Assembly: GCF_013408985.1 (NCBI RefSeq)
Contig: NZ_JACBZT010000001.1
Coordinates: forward strand, 2,852,001-2,916,000
DNA: 64,000 bases
Source of the DNA: Petropleomorpha daqingensis
Lineage (GTDB): Bacteria > Actinomycetota > Actinomycetes > Mycobacteriales > Geodermatophilaceae
Direction of reading: 5' to 3'
Every line of letters begins with the position of its first letter. Within the stretch, counting starts at the first letter, position 1. A program made the translations under genes and the position numbers. The notes below the pieces were generated by a model. It was not told the origin of the DNA. It saw only the letters and a program-made list of their open reading frames with translations, and searched no databases. Positions 45,065 to 52,204 of this stretch are shown piece after piece.

Positions 45065-45081
45065 GTCGTCCGGAGGACGAC
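45065..45081 (-). terminator. mrp terminator hairpin
   Basis: GTCGTCC-GGA-GGACGAC is a perfect 7-bp stem seven bases past the mrp stop codon on the minus strand, in the convergent gap with tatB. Confidence 0.5.
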
Positions 45082-45088
45082 AGTGAAC

Positions 45089-46240
45089 TCAGTGCCGGAC
45101 GGGCGTGAGTCCCAGGGACATGCCGGACAGGCCGCGCTGGCGGGTGGCCAGGCCGTCGGCGATCTTCGCGAGCGCCTGCGCCGCGGGCGCCTCGGGTTCG
45201 GCGAGGACGATCGGCGCACCGGCGTCCCCGGCCTCGCGCAGGCGGGTGTCCAGCGGGATCTGACCGAGCAGCGGCACCCGGGCGCCGAGCGTGCGGGTCA
45301 GCGCGTCGGAGACGGTCTGCCCGCCACCGGAGCCGAAGACCTCCATGCGTGAGCCGTCGGGCAGCTCGAGCCACGACATGTTCTCGATGACGCCGACCAC
45401 CTGCTGGTGGGTCTGCGTGGCGATCGCCCCGGCGCGCTCGGCCACCTCGGCGGCGGCCAGCTGCGGCGTGGTCACCACGAGGATCTCGGCGTTGGGCAGC
45501 AGCTGGGCGATGGAGATCGCCATGTCGCCGGTGCCGGGCGGCAGGTCGAGCAGGAGGACGTCGAGGTCGCCCCACCACACGTCGGCGAGGAACTGCTGCA
45601 GCGCGCGGTGCAGCATCGGGCCGCGCCAGACCACGGGGGTGTTGCCCGGGGTGAACATGCCGATCGAGATGATCTTCACGCCGTACGACTGCGGCGGCAT
45701 GATCATGTTGTCGACCTGGGTGGGCCGGTCCTCGGTGCCCAGCATCCGCGGCACCGAGTGGCCGTAGATGTCGGCGTCCACCACGCCGACCGACAGCCCG
45801 CGCTTGGCCAGCGCCGCGGCGAGGTTGACGGTGACGCTGGACTTGCCGACGCCGCCCTTGCCGGAGGCCACCGCGTAGACGCGGGTGAGCGAGCCGGGCT
45901 GGGCGAACGGGATCACCGGGTCGGCGGCGTCGGTGCCGCGGACGTTGCGGCGTAGCTCGGCGCGCTGCTCGTCGCTCATCACGTCGAGCACGACCTGCAC
46001 CGAGGTGACCCCGGGGACCGCGGACACGGCCGTCGTCACCCGGCTGGTGATCGTCTCGCGCATCGGGCAGCCGGCCACGGTCAGGTAGACCTCGACCCGG
46101 ACGGCGCCGTCGGCGCCGATCTGCACGTCCTTGACCATGCCCAGCTCGGTGAGCGGCCGGTTGATCTCGGGGTCCTGGACGGTGGCCAGAGCCGCGTTGA
46201 CGGCGTCGAGCGCCGGCGAGCCGGTCAGCGTGTCCGACAT
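45089..46240 (-). CDS. mrp: Mrp/NBP35-type iron-sulfur carrier P-loop ATPase
   Basis: A 383-residue protein. MIP18-like domain at about 5-95 (VQDPEINRPLTELGMV), then an ATPase with deviant Walker A GKGGVGKSSVTVNLA and LDLPPGTGDMAISIAQ. Functions as Fe-S cluster carrier. ATG 46240 is taken, with AAGGAG twelve bases upstream. The region upstream to 46413 (173 bp) shows no gene. Confidence 0.93.
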   Translation of the reverse strand: MSDTLTGSPALDAVNAALATVQDPEINRPLTELGMVKDVQIGADGAVRVEVYLTVAGCPMRETITSRVTTAVSAVPGVTSVQVVLDVMSDEQRAELRRNVRGTDAADPVIPFAQPGSLTRVYAVASGKGGVGKSSVTVNLAAALAKRGLSVGVVDADIYGHSVPRMLGTEDRPTQVDNMIMPPQSYGVKIISIGMFTPGNTPVVWRGPMLHRALQQFLADVWWGDLDVLLLDLPPGTGDMAISIAQLLPNAEILVVTTPQLAAAEVAERAGAIATQTHQQVVGVIENMSWLELPDGSRMEVFGSGGGQTVSDALTRTLGARVPLLGQIPLDTRLREAGDAGAPIVLAEPEAPAAQALAKIADGLATRQRGLSGMSLGLTPVRH

Positions 46241-46413
46241 CGTTGCCTGTGTCTCCTTCGACGGGGAAACCGTGCCCTCACCGGCCGTGCCAGGCGAGGA
46301 ACGGATCTTCCGCAACTGTACGGCGGGCGATCCGGCGTGCCGTCGGTCGGCGGGGTGATCTGCTGCGCACCCGTCCGAGACCCCTCAGACGCAGGACGCC
46401 CTGAGGACGACGC

Positions 46414-46459
46414 GATCGCCCGATGCCCGAGCGGAGACCTCAGACGGAGCGTTCTCCGC
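46414..46459 (+). promoter_or_regulatory. Promoter-like module, copy 1
   Basis: GATCGCCCGATG at 46414-46425, CTCAGA at offset 13, and ATG exactly 34 bases after the motif. AGCGTT six bases before the ATG could be the -10. Copies 2 and 3 are at 46572 and 46787. Confidence 0.55.
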
Positions 46460-46573
46460 ATGAGCAGCCCTCTCGAGTTGACGCCCCTCCTGAACGCCCT
46501 CCGTGTCGCCGACTCCCGTCGCCGGCCCCGCCGTCGCCGGCTCAGGGGTTCCCCTGACCGGAAGATGGGGTGA
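46460..46573 (+). CDS. 37-residue Arg-rich small protein (putative)
   Basis: Short ORF with no known homologue that I recognise. A neutral N-terminus (MSSPLELTPLLNALRVAD) is followed by an Arg-rich tail (SRRRPRRRRLRG). Support comes from the upstream module shared with two neighbours and the similar make-up of the next small protein. Could bind nucleic acid or be a leader peptide. Existence uncertain. Confidence 0.4.
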   Translation: MSSPLELTPLLNALRVADSRRRPRRRRLRGSPDRKMG

Positions 46574-46616
46574 TCGACCGATGTACCGGCCTGGCCGCGG
46601 GCCCGAGGCTGGCACC
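46572..46616 (+). promoter_or_regulatory. Promoter-like module, copy 2
   Basis: GATCGACCGATG at 46572-46583, one change from copies 1 and 3, with GTG 33 bases downstream. GAGGCT six bases before the GTG is the -10 candidate. It begins inside the stop codon of the preceding small ORF. Confidence 0.5.
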
Positions 46617-46742
46617 GTGACCACCGACGAGTCCGACCCGACCTTCCCCGAGCCGCTCGACGCCGACGAGCGGGCGCTGCGCCGCGACCTCGTGCTGCTG
46701 ACCAGGCAACACCGGCGGCGGCGCCGCGGCCGGCGCTTCTGA
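46617..46742 (+). CDS. 41-residue small protein with Arg-rich tail
   Basis: Acidic N-terminal half (TTDESDPTFPEPLDADE) and a basic C-terminus (RQHRRRRRGRRF). Not a family I recognise. Codon use fits coding DNA. GTG 46617 is set by the module spacing; ATG 46581 in the same frame would start inside the module. Confidence 0.5.
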   Translation: MTTDESDPTFPEPLDADERALRRDLVLLTRQHRRRRRGRRF

Positions 46743-46786
46743 GGCCCTCAGATCCAGCGGCCCCGGCGTCCGGTCCAGAACTGCCC

Positions 46787-46832
46787 GATCGCCCGATGTC
46801 CGGGGCCACCCCTCAGAACCAGAGTCGTCGCC
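46787..46832 (+). promoter_or_regulatory. Promoter-like module, copy 3
   Basis: GATCGCCCGATG at 46787-46798, identical to copy 1, with CTCAGA at the same offset of 13 and ATG 34 bases after the motif. CAGAGT seven bases before the ATG is the -10 candidate. Confidence 0.55.
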
Positions 46833-47111
46833 ATGACGACGACGATGATCCGCAGCGAGACCACCACCTCCACCACCGACCTCCTCCGCGACGTCCTGCA
46901 CGCCACCCTCGACCGGGTGGCCGGCGAGGACCCCGACTCGTTCGACAGCCGGACCCCGGGCGGGCGCGAGCTGCTGTCGCTGGCCGCGCGCGCACGGCAG
47001 GCGGCCGGCTCCCTCGGCGCCGACGCCGGGACCACCGTCGCCAGCGGCCCCGGGATCGTCGTGGTGCGTGAGTTCGCGGCGGCCGTGCGGCTGCTGGACC
47101 AGGCCGCCTGA
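46833..47111 (+). CDS. 92-residue hypothetical protein
   Basis: A soluble, mostly helical protein with a Thr-rich N-terminus (MTTTMIRSETTTSTTD) and a C-terminal segment GIVVVREFAAAVRLLD. No recognised family. It follows module copy 3, and azlC has its own promoter 18 bp after the stop, so it is probably monocistronic. Confidence 0.65.
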   Translation: MTTTMIRSETTTSTTDLLRDVLHATLDRVAGEDPDSFDSRTPGGRELLSLAARARQAAGSLGADAGTTVASGPGIVVVREFAAAVRLLDQAA

Positions 47112-47129
47112 GGGCGTGCCGCCGGTCGT

Positions 47130-47142
47130 TAGGGTCGGCCGC
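47130..47142 (+). promoter_or_regulatory. Leaderless promoter of azlCD
   Basis: TAGGGT at 47130-47135, seven bases, then GTG 47143. Confidence 0.65.
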
Positions 47143-47841
47143 GTGCCGCGCAGTGCCCGCTCCGAGACGCTGCGCGACTCCCTCGGCCTCGGCCTGGCCG
47201 TCGGCCTCTACGGCGCCGCCTTCGGCGCGGCTGCCGTCGCCGCGGGCCTGTCCCCCTGGCAGGCCTCGGCGATGTCGCTGCTGATGTTCACCGGCGCCTC
47301 GCAGTTCGCGCTGATCGGCGTGATCGGCGCCGGCGGCAGCGCGCTCGCCGCGATCGGCAGCGCCCTGCTCCTCGGCACCCGCAACACCGTCTACGGCGTC
47401 CGCCTGCTGCCGCTGCTAGCCCCGCGCGGGTTCCGCCGGTTCACCACGGCGCACTGGGTCATCGACGAGACGACGGCGCTGGCGATCTCCGCGCCCGACC
47501 GCGTGCTGGCCCGCCTGGCGTTCCTCGTGGGCGGGGGCTCGATCTTCCTGCTGTGGAACGTCACCACGCTGGTCGGCGCGTTCGGGGCCGCGGCCCTCGG
47601 CGGTGCCGCGAAGGCGGCGCTGGACGCCATCGTCCCCGCGGCGTTCCTCGCGCTGCTGTGGCCGCGGCTGCGCAGGCCGTTCCCCGAGGCCGCCGTGCAG
47701 CGACGGGTGGCCCTGGGCGGCGCGGTCGTGGCACTGGTGCTGACCCCGTTCGTGCCGCCGGGCCTCCAGGTGATCGCCGCCGTCGTCGCGGTGGCCCTGG
47801 CCGGCCCGCCGCGCAAGGCCGCCGCGGAGGAGCCGGCGTGA
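47143..47841 (+). CDS. azlC: AzlC family branched-chain amino-acid exporter subunit
   Basis: A 232-residue membrane protein of the AzlC/YgaZ family (LMFTGASQFALIGVIGAGGS; GTRNTVYGVRL). With AzlD it forms a branched-chain amino-acid exporter. Its stop overlaps azlD by GTGA. GTG 47143 is set by the leaderless promoter. Confidence 0.9.
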   Translation: MPRSARSETLRDSLGLGLAVGLYGAAFGAAAVAAGLSPWQASAMSLLMFTGASQFALIGVIGAGGSALAAIGSALLLGTRNTVYGVRLLPLLAPRGFRRFTTAHWVIDETTALAISAPDRVLARLAFLVGGGSIFLLWNVTTLVGAFGAAALGGAAKAALDAIVPAAFLALLWPRLRRPFPEAAVQRRVALGGAVVALVLTPFVPPGLQVIAAVVAVALAGPPRKAAAEEPA

Positions 47842-48155
47842 GCAGCGGGGTGCTGTGGACCGTCGTCCTCGTCGGCTCGGTGGGCTGCTACCTGCTCAAG
47901 CTGGTCGGCCTCTCGGTGCCGGCGGCCTGGGTGCAGCAGCCGTGGGTCATGCGGATCGTCGACTTCGTGCCGGCCGCGCTGCTGGCCGCGCTCGTCGTCG
48001 TCCAGGCGGTCACCTCCGGGCACGACCTGGTGCTGGACGGGCGGCTGGTCGCGCTGGCCGTCGCCGCGATCGCGCTGGCGCTGCGGGCGCCGTTCATCGT
48101 CGTCCTCCTGCTGGCCGGGGCGACCGGCGCGCTCGTTCACGTGGTCTGGGGCTGA
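47838..48155 (+). CDS. azlD: AzlD family exporter subunit
   Basis: A 105-residue four-helix AzlD/YgaH protein, the usual small partner of AzlC (RIVDFVPAALLAALVVVQ is the conserved block). Coupled to azlC. Its last 19 bp overlap the convergent Ada-type zinc-domain gene. Confidence 0.88.
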   Translation: MSSGVLWTVVLVGSVGCYLLKLVGLSVPAAWVQQPWVMRIVDFVPAALLAALVVVQAVTSGHDLVLDGRLVALAVAAIALALRAPFIVVLLLAGATGALVHVVWG

Positions 48156-48391
48156 GCGGCCTTCCACTCGCGGTACTTCTCCCGCATGCAGTGGCCGCAC
48201 GGCCGGTACCCGGCCGCGATGGCGGTGTCCTCGTCGGCGAAGAAGACGCGGATCGTCTCGTAGCCCTTGCCGAGAGCTCTGTTGGCGCTCCAGCAGTCCA
48301 GCCGGCCGTAGATCCGCAGCCTCGAGTTGCCGCCCAGGGTGCCCGGGGTCGCGCTGGTGTACGGGCCGTCGACTCCGAGGAGGGTGAACAC
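48137..48391 (-). CDS. Stand-alone Ada-type metal-binding domain protein
   Basis: An 84-residue protein made only of an Ada zinc-binding-like domain: C33, then CGHC at 65-68 after GYRP. Ada uses four cysteines (C-x3-C and C-x2-C); here the second is replaced by Asn 37, so only three remain. Without HTH or transferase domains it may sense or bind alkylated phosphates. Last gene of the alkylation operon, three bases after the oxygenase stop. Confidence 0.75.
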   Translation of the reverse strand: MFTLLGVDGPYTSATPGTLGGNSRLRIYGRLDCWSANRALGKGYETIRVFFADEDTAIAAGYRPCGHCMREKYREWKAAQPQTT

Positions 48392-48394
48392 GGC

Positions 48395-49096
48395 TCAGGC
48401 GGCGTCGTGGAAGACGAGGCCGAGGGTGTGCCGGACGCCGGTGCGCACGGTGCTCACGCCGTGCCGCATCGGCGCCGCCGACCAGCCGCGCGCCGAGGCG
48501 ACCGGCCGCTCGCGCGTGGTGAACACGATCCCGCAGCCCTGCTGCAGCGTGGCCGCGTAGCCGCGGGACTGGGCGCGCGGCCGCTGCTCGACGGTGAGGA
48601 ACTCCCCGCCGGTGTGGTCGACGCCGGGCTCGTCGAGGCCGATCACCACCTGCAGCGGGAAGACGAGGTCGCCGTAGAGGTCGCGGTGCAGTGCGTTCCA
48701 GTCGCCGGTGACGTAGCGCAGCAGGATCGGCGTCGGCTTCCCCTGCCCGGCGGCCGCGCACACGGCCAGCCACTCGTCGAGGTCGTCCGGCCAGGGCGCC
48801 GGCCGGCCCAGGCGTTCGGCCCACGAGCGGGCGATCGGCAGCAGGTGCGGGTAGAACGCCGCGCGCAGCTCGGCGACCACGGCGGGCAGCGGGTGGTCGA
48901 AGTAGCGGTACTGGCCGCTGCCGAAGCGGTACCGGGCCATGTCGATCGTCGAGCGGAAGCGCCCGACGTCGTCGTAGAGCGCGGCGACCTCCCGGCACTC
49001 GGCCGGCGTCAGCACCGGCGCGGTCTGCGCGCTGCCGGCCGCGTCGACCTCTCCCGTGAGGTCAGCCCAGTCCAGCGCGTCGACGCGGTCCTTCAT
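48395..49096 (-). CDS. 2OG-Fe(II) oxygenase, DNA-alkylation repair type
   Basis: A 233-residue dioxygenase similar to the family described as oxygenase catalysing oxidative demethylation of damaged DNA (PF09859-like). Fe ligands are H137-R-D139 and H212, with R222 for 2-oxoglutarate. Probably removes alkyl groups from bases as AlkB does. Overlaps the upstream ogt by 4 bp. Substrate assignment rests on family and context. Confidence 0.82.
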   Translation of the reverse strand: MKDRVDALDWADLTGEVDAAGSAQTAPVLTPAECREVAALYDDVGRFRSTIDMARYRFGSGQYRYFDHPLPAVVAELRAAFYPHLLPIARSWAERLGRPAPWPDDLDEWLAVCAAAGQGKPTPILLRYVTGDWNALHRDLYGDLVFPLQVVIGLDEPGVDHTGGEFLTVEQRPRAQSRGYAATLQQGCGIVFTTRERPVASARGWSAAPMRHGVSTVRTGVRHTLGLVFHDAA

Positions 49097-49650
49097 GCCG
49101 CCGCCTCGAGGTCGAGCAGCGCGCGCTTGGCCACGACACCGCCGACGTAGTTGCCGAGCGCGCCGTCGCTGCGCACCACCCGGTGGCAGGGGACGACGAC
49201 CGGCAGCGGGTTGGTGGCGCACGCCGTCCCCACCGCCCGGACCGCGCGCGGGCTGCCGGCGGCGGCGGCCAGCGCGGCGTAGCTCGCCGTCGTCCCGTAG
49301 GCGACCTCGCGCAGGTGGGTGAGGACGTCGCGGCGGAAGCCGGCCGACAGCCGGAGGTCCAGCGGCAGGTCGAAGGCGGTGCGCCGGCCGGCGAAGTACT
49401 CGTCGAGCTGCCGGAGGGCGGCGTCGAGCCGGGCCGGGGCGCGCAGCACCCGCGGGCTGATCCGGTCGGCGAGGGTCTGCAGGACGGCGTCGTGGTCCTC
49501 GTTCGCGTAGGCCACCCGCACCAGCCCCTCGGTCGTGGCCGCGAGCAGCAGCGGGCCGACGGGGGTGTCCACGGTGGTGAACGCGACGTCGAGCAGGCCG
49601 GCGTCCTCGGCCTCGACCGCGAGCCGCGCGGTCAGTGCGTCCAGGGTCAT
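49093..49650 (-). CDS. ogt: Methylated-DNA-protein cysteine methyltransferase (copy A)
   Basis: A 185-residue suicidal O6-alkylguanine transferase. N-terminal ribonuclease-H-like domain, then the active site VPCHRVV and the helix-turn-helix GTTASYAALAAAAG...RAVRAVG. ATG 49650 overlaps the sigma-factor stop by 4 bp and the 3' end overlaps the oxygenase start. A second transferase is two genes upstream. Confidence 0.92.
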   Translation of the reverse strand: MTLDALTARLAVEAEDAGLLDVAFTTVDTPVGPLLLAATTEGLVRVAYANEDHDAVLQTLADRISPRVLRAPARLDAALRQLDEYFAGRRTAFDLPLDLRLSAGFRRDVLTHLREVAYGTTASYAALAAAAGSPRAVRAVGTACATNPLPVVVPCHRVVRSDGALGNYVGGVVAKRALLDLEAAA

Positions 49651-50126
49651 GGCAGGTCTCCTCGGTAGGTGCGGCGCAGCGCGGCGACGCCGTCGGCGGC
49701 GGCGCGGCGGGCGGCCTCGGGGGTGCCGCCGACGAGGGCAGCGATCTCGGCGTAGGGCAGACCGGCGAGGTGGTGGTAGGCGACCGCCTGCCGCTGTCGG
49801 TCGGGCAGGGCGGCCAGCGCCGTCCACAGCTCTCCGTCGTCCTGACCCGGCAGGCCGAGGGCGCTCGGGACGTCCGGGGGCTCGGCGACCGGGACGGCGC
49901 GGCGGGCCGCGGCGCGCAGCTGGTCGACCGCCTTGCGCTGCGCGATGCGCACCAGCCACGCCTCGACGTTGCTGCCCGGGGGCAGCTCGGGATAGGCGCG
50001 CAGCGCGGCGAGGAACGTCTCCGACCACGCGTCGTCGGCGGCGTCCGGGCCGACGACGGCGCGGCAGACCCGCAGCACCGCCGGCCCGTGCCGTCGCACC
50101 ACCGCCTCGAACGGTTCGAGGCGCAC
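49647..50126 (-). CDS. ECF-type sigma factor embedded in the alkylation-repair operon
   Basis: A 159-residue minimal sigma factor with region 2 (RRHGPAVLRVCRAVVGPDAADDAWSETF) and region 4 (LPDRQRQAVAYHHLAGLPYAEIAALVGGTPEAARR). No anti-sigma gene is adjacent. GTG 50126 starts one base after the upstream ogt stop. Position between two ogt genes suggests it directs an alkylation response, possibly from the promoter at 50637-50663. Confidence 0.85.
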   Translation of the reverse strand: MRLEPFEAVVRRHGPAVLRVCRAVVGPDAADDAWSETFLAALRAYPELPPGSNVEAWLVRIAQRKAVDQLRAAARRAVPVAEPPDVPSALGLPGQDDGELWTALAALPDRQRQAVAYHHLAGLPYAEIAALVGGTPEAARRAAADGVAALRRTYRGDLP

Positions 50127-50127
50127 G

Positions 50128-50628
50128 TCAGAACAGCCGGTCGCCGCGCTGCTCCAGGTCGAGCAGGAACCTCTTTCGCGGCAGCCCGCCACCGAAGCCG
50201 ACCAGGCTGCCGTCGGCCCCGATCACCCGGTGGCAGGGCACCACGACGGCCAGCGGGTTGCGGCCGTTCGCGGCGCCGACCGCCTGCGCGCCGCCGGGCT
50301 CGCCGACCGCCTTGGCCACGTAGCCGTACGAGCGGGTCTCGCCGTACGGGATCAGGGTCAGCTGCTCCCAGACGGCCAGCTCGAAGTCGCTGCCCACCGG
50401 CCGCAGCGGCAGGTCGAAGGCGGTGCGGTCGCCGGCGAAGTACTCACCGAGCTGCTCGATGACGTCGCCGAACCCGTCCTCGGACCGCTCGCCGATCTCG
50501 GCGTCGACGAACCGGCCGGGCGGCGACATGGCCAGCCGGACCAGCGCGCCGCCCTCGGCCACCACGGTCAGCGGGCCGATCGGCGAGGGCACCACGGTGT
50601 GCGTCCTGCTCATCGTTGTCGTCTCCAT
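50128..50628 (-). CDS. ogt: Methylated-DNA-protein cysteine methyltransferase (copy B)
   Basis: A 166-residue transferase with active site VPCHRVIG and YGETRSYGYVAKAVGEPGGA HTH block. It is the first gene of the five-gene operon. ATG 50628 fits the promoter with almost no leader; ATG 50613 is an alternative. It differs widely from copy A, so this is not a recent duplicate. Confidence 0.92.
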   Translation of the reverse strand: METTTMSRTHTVVPSPIGPLTVVAEGGALVRLAMSPPGRFVDAEIGERSEDGFGDVIEQLGEYFAGDRTAFDLPLRPVGSDFELAVWEQLTLIPYGETRSYGYVAKAVGEPGGAQAVGAANGRNPLAVVVPCHRVIGADGSLVGFGGGLPRKRFLLDLEQRGDRLF

Positions 50629-50663
50629 GCCCGGTAGACGTTCCGGGCACCGCGATTGTGAGG
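50629..50663 (-). promoter_or_regulatory. Candidate ECF-type promoter of the alkylation operon
   Basis: On the minus strand CCTCACA (50663-50657), exactly 16 bases, then CGTC (50640-50637), eight bases before ATG 50628. This resembles the ECF pattern TGTCACA-N16-CGTC and lacks a TANNNT box. It suits autoregulation by the operon's own sigma factor. Confidence 0.5.
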
Positions 50664-50683
50664 CCTCGCGCCGACAATTCTGC

Positions 50684-51154
50684 TCAGGACCAGCGGACCT
50701 CCCCGTCGACGACGACGTCGGTGGGGGACAGGCCCAGCGACCGCGCGACCGCGGCCGACGCCGCGTGGTCCGGGTGGATGTGCGCGGTGAAGTGCCGGAC
50801 GCCCCGGTCGCGCAGCCATCCGGTCATCGCGCCCGCGGCCTCCCGGGCGAAGCCGTTGCCCTGGTGCGGCACCGAGACCACCCAGGCGATGTCGGCCGCC
50901 TCGGCGGTGACGGTCGCCTGGACCGTGCCGACCAGCTCGAGGGTGTCGTGGCGGCGCACCATCCAGTTCAGCCACGTCGCGCTGCCGTCGGCGGAGTGCC
51001 CGCGCAGCTGCACGATGTAGCGGTCGCGCAGCGCGGCCTCGTCCGCCGGTGAGCCCCCGGTGAAGGTGTGCAGCCGCTCGTCGGCGAAGGCACGGGCCGC
51101 CTCGGCCGCGTGCGAGATGCGCAACGGCTCGAGCTCGAGCCGGTCGGTGGACAC
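50684..51154 (-). CDS. GNAT family N-acetyltransferase
   Basis: A 156-residue acetyltransferase of the RimJ/RimL-like group (STDRLELEPL start; acetyl-CoA loop VPHQGNGFAREAAGAMTGWL). Substrate unknown. GTG 51154 fits usual family length. ATG 51208 has a good RBS (GGGAGG) but would overlap the divergent kinase-like gene. Confidence 0.82.
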   Translation of the reverse strand: MSTDRLELEPLRISHAAEAARAFADERLHTFTGGSPADEAALRDRYIVQLRGHSADGSATWLNWMVRRHDTLELVGTVQATVTAEAADIAWVVSVPHQGNGFAREAAGAMTGWLRDRGVRHFTAHIHPDHAASAAVARSLGLSPTDVVVDGEVRWS

Positions 51155-51194
51155 CTGCTCGGCGGCCAGGTCCGGCGGTGGCGAAGATGGCGGG

Positions 51195-51698
51195 ATGCTG
51201 CTGCTCATCGGCGGCCTCCCGGGGGTCGGCAAGACGACCGTAGCCCGCGAGGTCGCCCGCCGGACCCGGGGTGCCCACGTCCGCATCGACGCGCTGGAGG
51301 CCGGGCTGGTCGACCTCGGGCTGGCGCCGCAGGGCGAGGTCGGGGCCGCCGGGTACGGGCTCGCGCTCACCGTCGCCGACACGCTGCTCGCCGGCGGGGC
51401 GACGGTGATCACCGACGCCGTCTTCCCCGTGGCGGGGAGCCGCACACCCTGGACCGACCTCGCGGAGCGGCACGGCGTGCCGGCCCGCTGGGTGCGGCTG
51501 GTCTGCGGGGACGCCGCCGAGCACCGACGGCGGGTGGAGCAGCGGGCCAGCGACCTGCCCGGGCTCGTCTACCCGGACTGGGCCGCGGTGACCGGCCGCG
51601 AGGTCGACGGCTGGGCCGAGCCGCACACCGTCGTCGACACCGCGTCCGGCGACCCGGTGGCCGCCGTCCTCTACGCGATGGGGTCGGGCGCGCGCTGA
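51195..51698 (+). CDS. P-loop kinase-like AAA protein
   Basis: A 167-residue small ATPase/kinase with Walker A GGLPGVGKTT at the N-terminus and no second domain. Resembles gluconate/shikimate-kinase-like or chloramphenicol-phosphotransferase-like P-loop proteins. ATG 51195 follows GAAGAT by six bases. Its 3' end overlaps the convergent DUF1003 gene by 28 bp. Confidence 0.75.
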   Translation: MLLLIGGLPGVGKTTVAREVARRTRGAHVRIDALEAGLVDLGLAPQGEVGAAGYGLALTVADTLLAGGATVITDAVFPVAGSRTPWTDLAERHGVPARWVRLVCGDAAEHRRRVEQRASDLPGLVYPDWAAVTGREVDGWAEPHTVVDTASGDPVAAVLYAMGSGAR

Positions 51699-52204
51699 GC
51701 GGCGGTGTCCTTCTTCTTCTTGCTCTTCTTCTCCCGGTCCTCGGGGTGGTCCTCGGTGAGCCGGGTGAGCTCGCCGCGGATGAAGTCGCGGGTGGCCAGC
51801 TCGCCGATCGCCACCCGCAGCGCGGCCAGCTCGCGGGCCAGGTACTCGGTGTCGGCGCGGGTGGTCGCCGCCCGCGCGCGGTCCTCCTCGGCCTGCACGC
51901 GGTCGCGGTCGGCCTGCCGGTTCTGCGCCAGCAGGATCAGCGGCGCGGCGTAGGCGGCCTGGGTGGAGAAGGCCAGGTTGAGCAGGATGAACGGATAGGG
52001 GTCCCACTGCAGCGAGACGGCGAAGACGTTCAGCCCGATCCAGAGCACCACGATGATCGTCTGGACGGCGAGGAACCGGCCGGTGCCGAGGAACCGGGCG
52101 ATCGCCTCGGCGAACCTGCCGACCGCGTCGGGGTTCAGTCGCAGGAAGCTGCCGAACGTGCGCGCGTGCCCACGCGGGACGTCGAGCCGCCGTCCGTCAG
52201 CCAC
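51671..52204 (-). CDS. DUF1003 membrane protein
   Basis: A 177-residue protein with two transmembrane helices (FLAVQTIIVVLWIGLNVF; FILLNLAFSTQAAYAAPLIL), the conserved WDPYPF loop between them, a coiled-coil (QNRQADRDRVQAEEDRARA) and a Lys-rich end (KKSKKKK). DUF1003 next to an MgtE-like gene is a conserved actinobacterial pair; the start overlaps that gene by 8 bp. Function unknown. Confidence 0.88.
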   Translation of the reverse strand: MADGRRLDVPRGHARTFGSFLRLNPDAVGRFAEAIARFLGTGRFLAVQTIIVVLWIGLNVFAVSLQWDPYPFILLNLAFSTQAAYAAPLILLAQNRQADRDRVQAEEDRARAATTRADTEYLARELAALRVAIGELATRDFIRGELTRLTEDHPEDREKKSKKKKDTAAQRAPDPIA

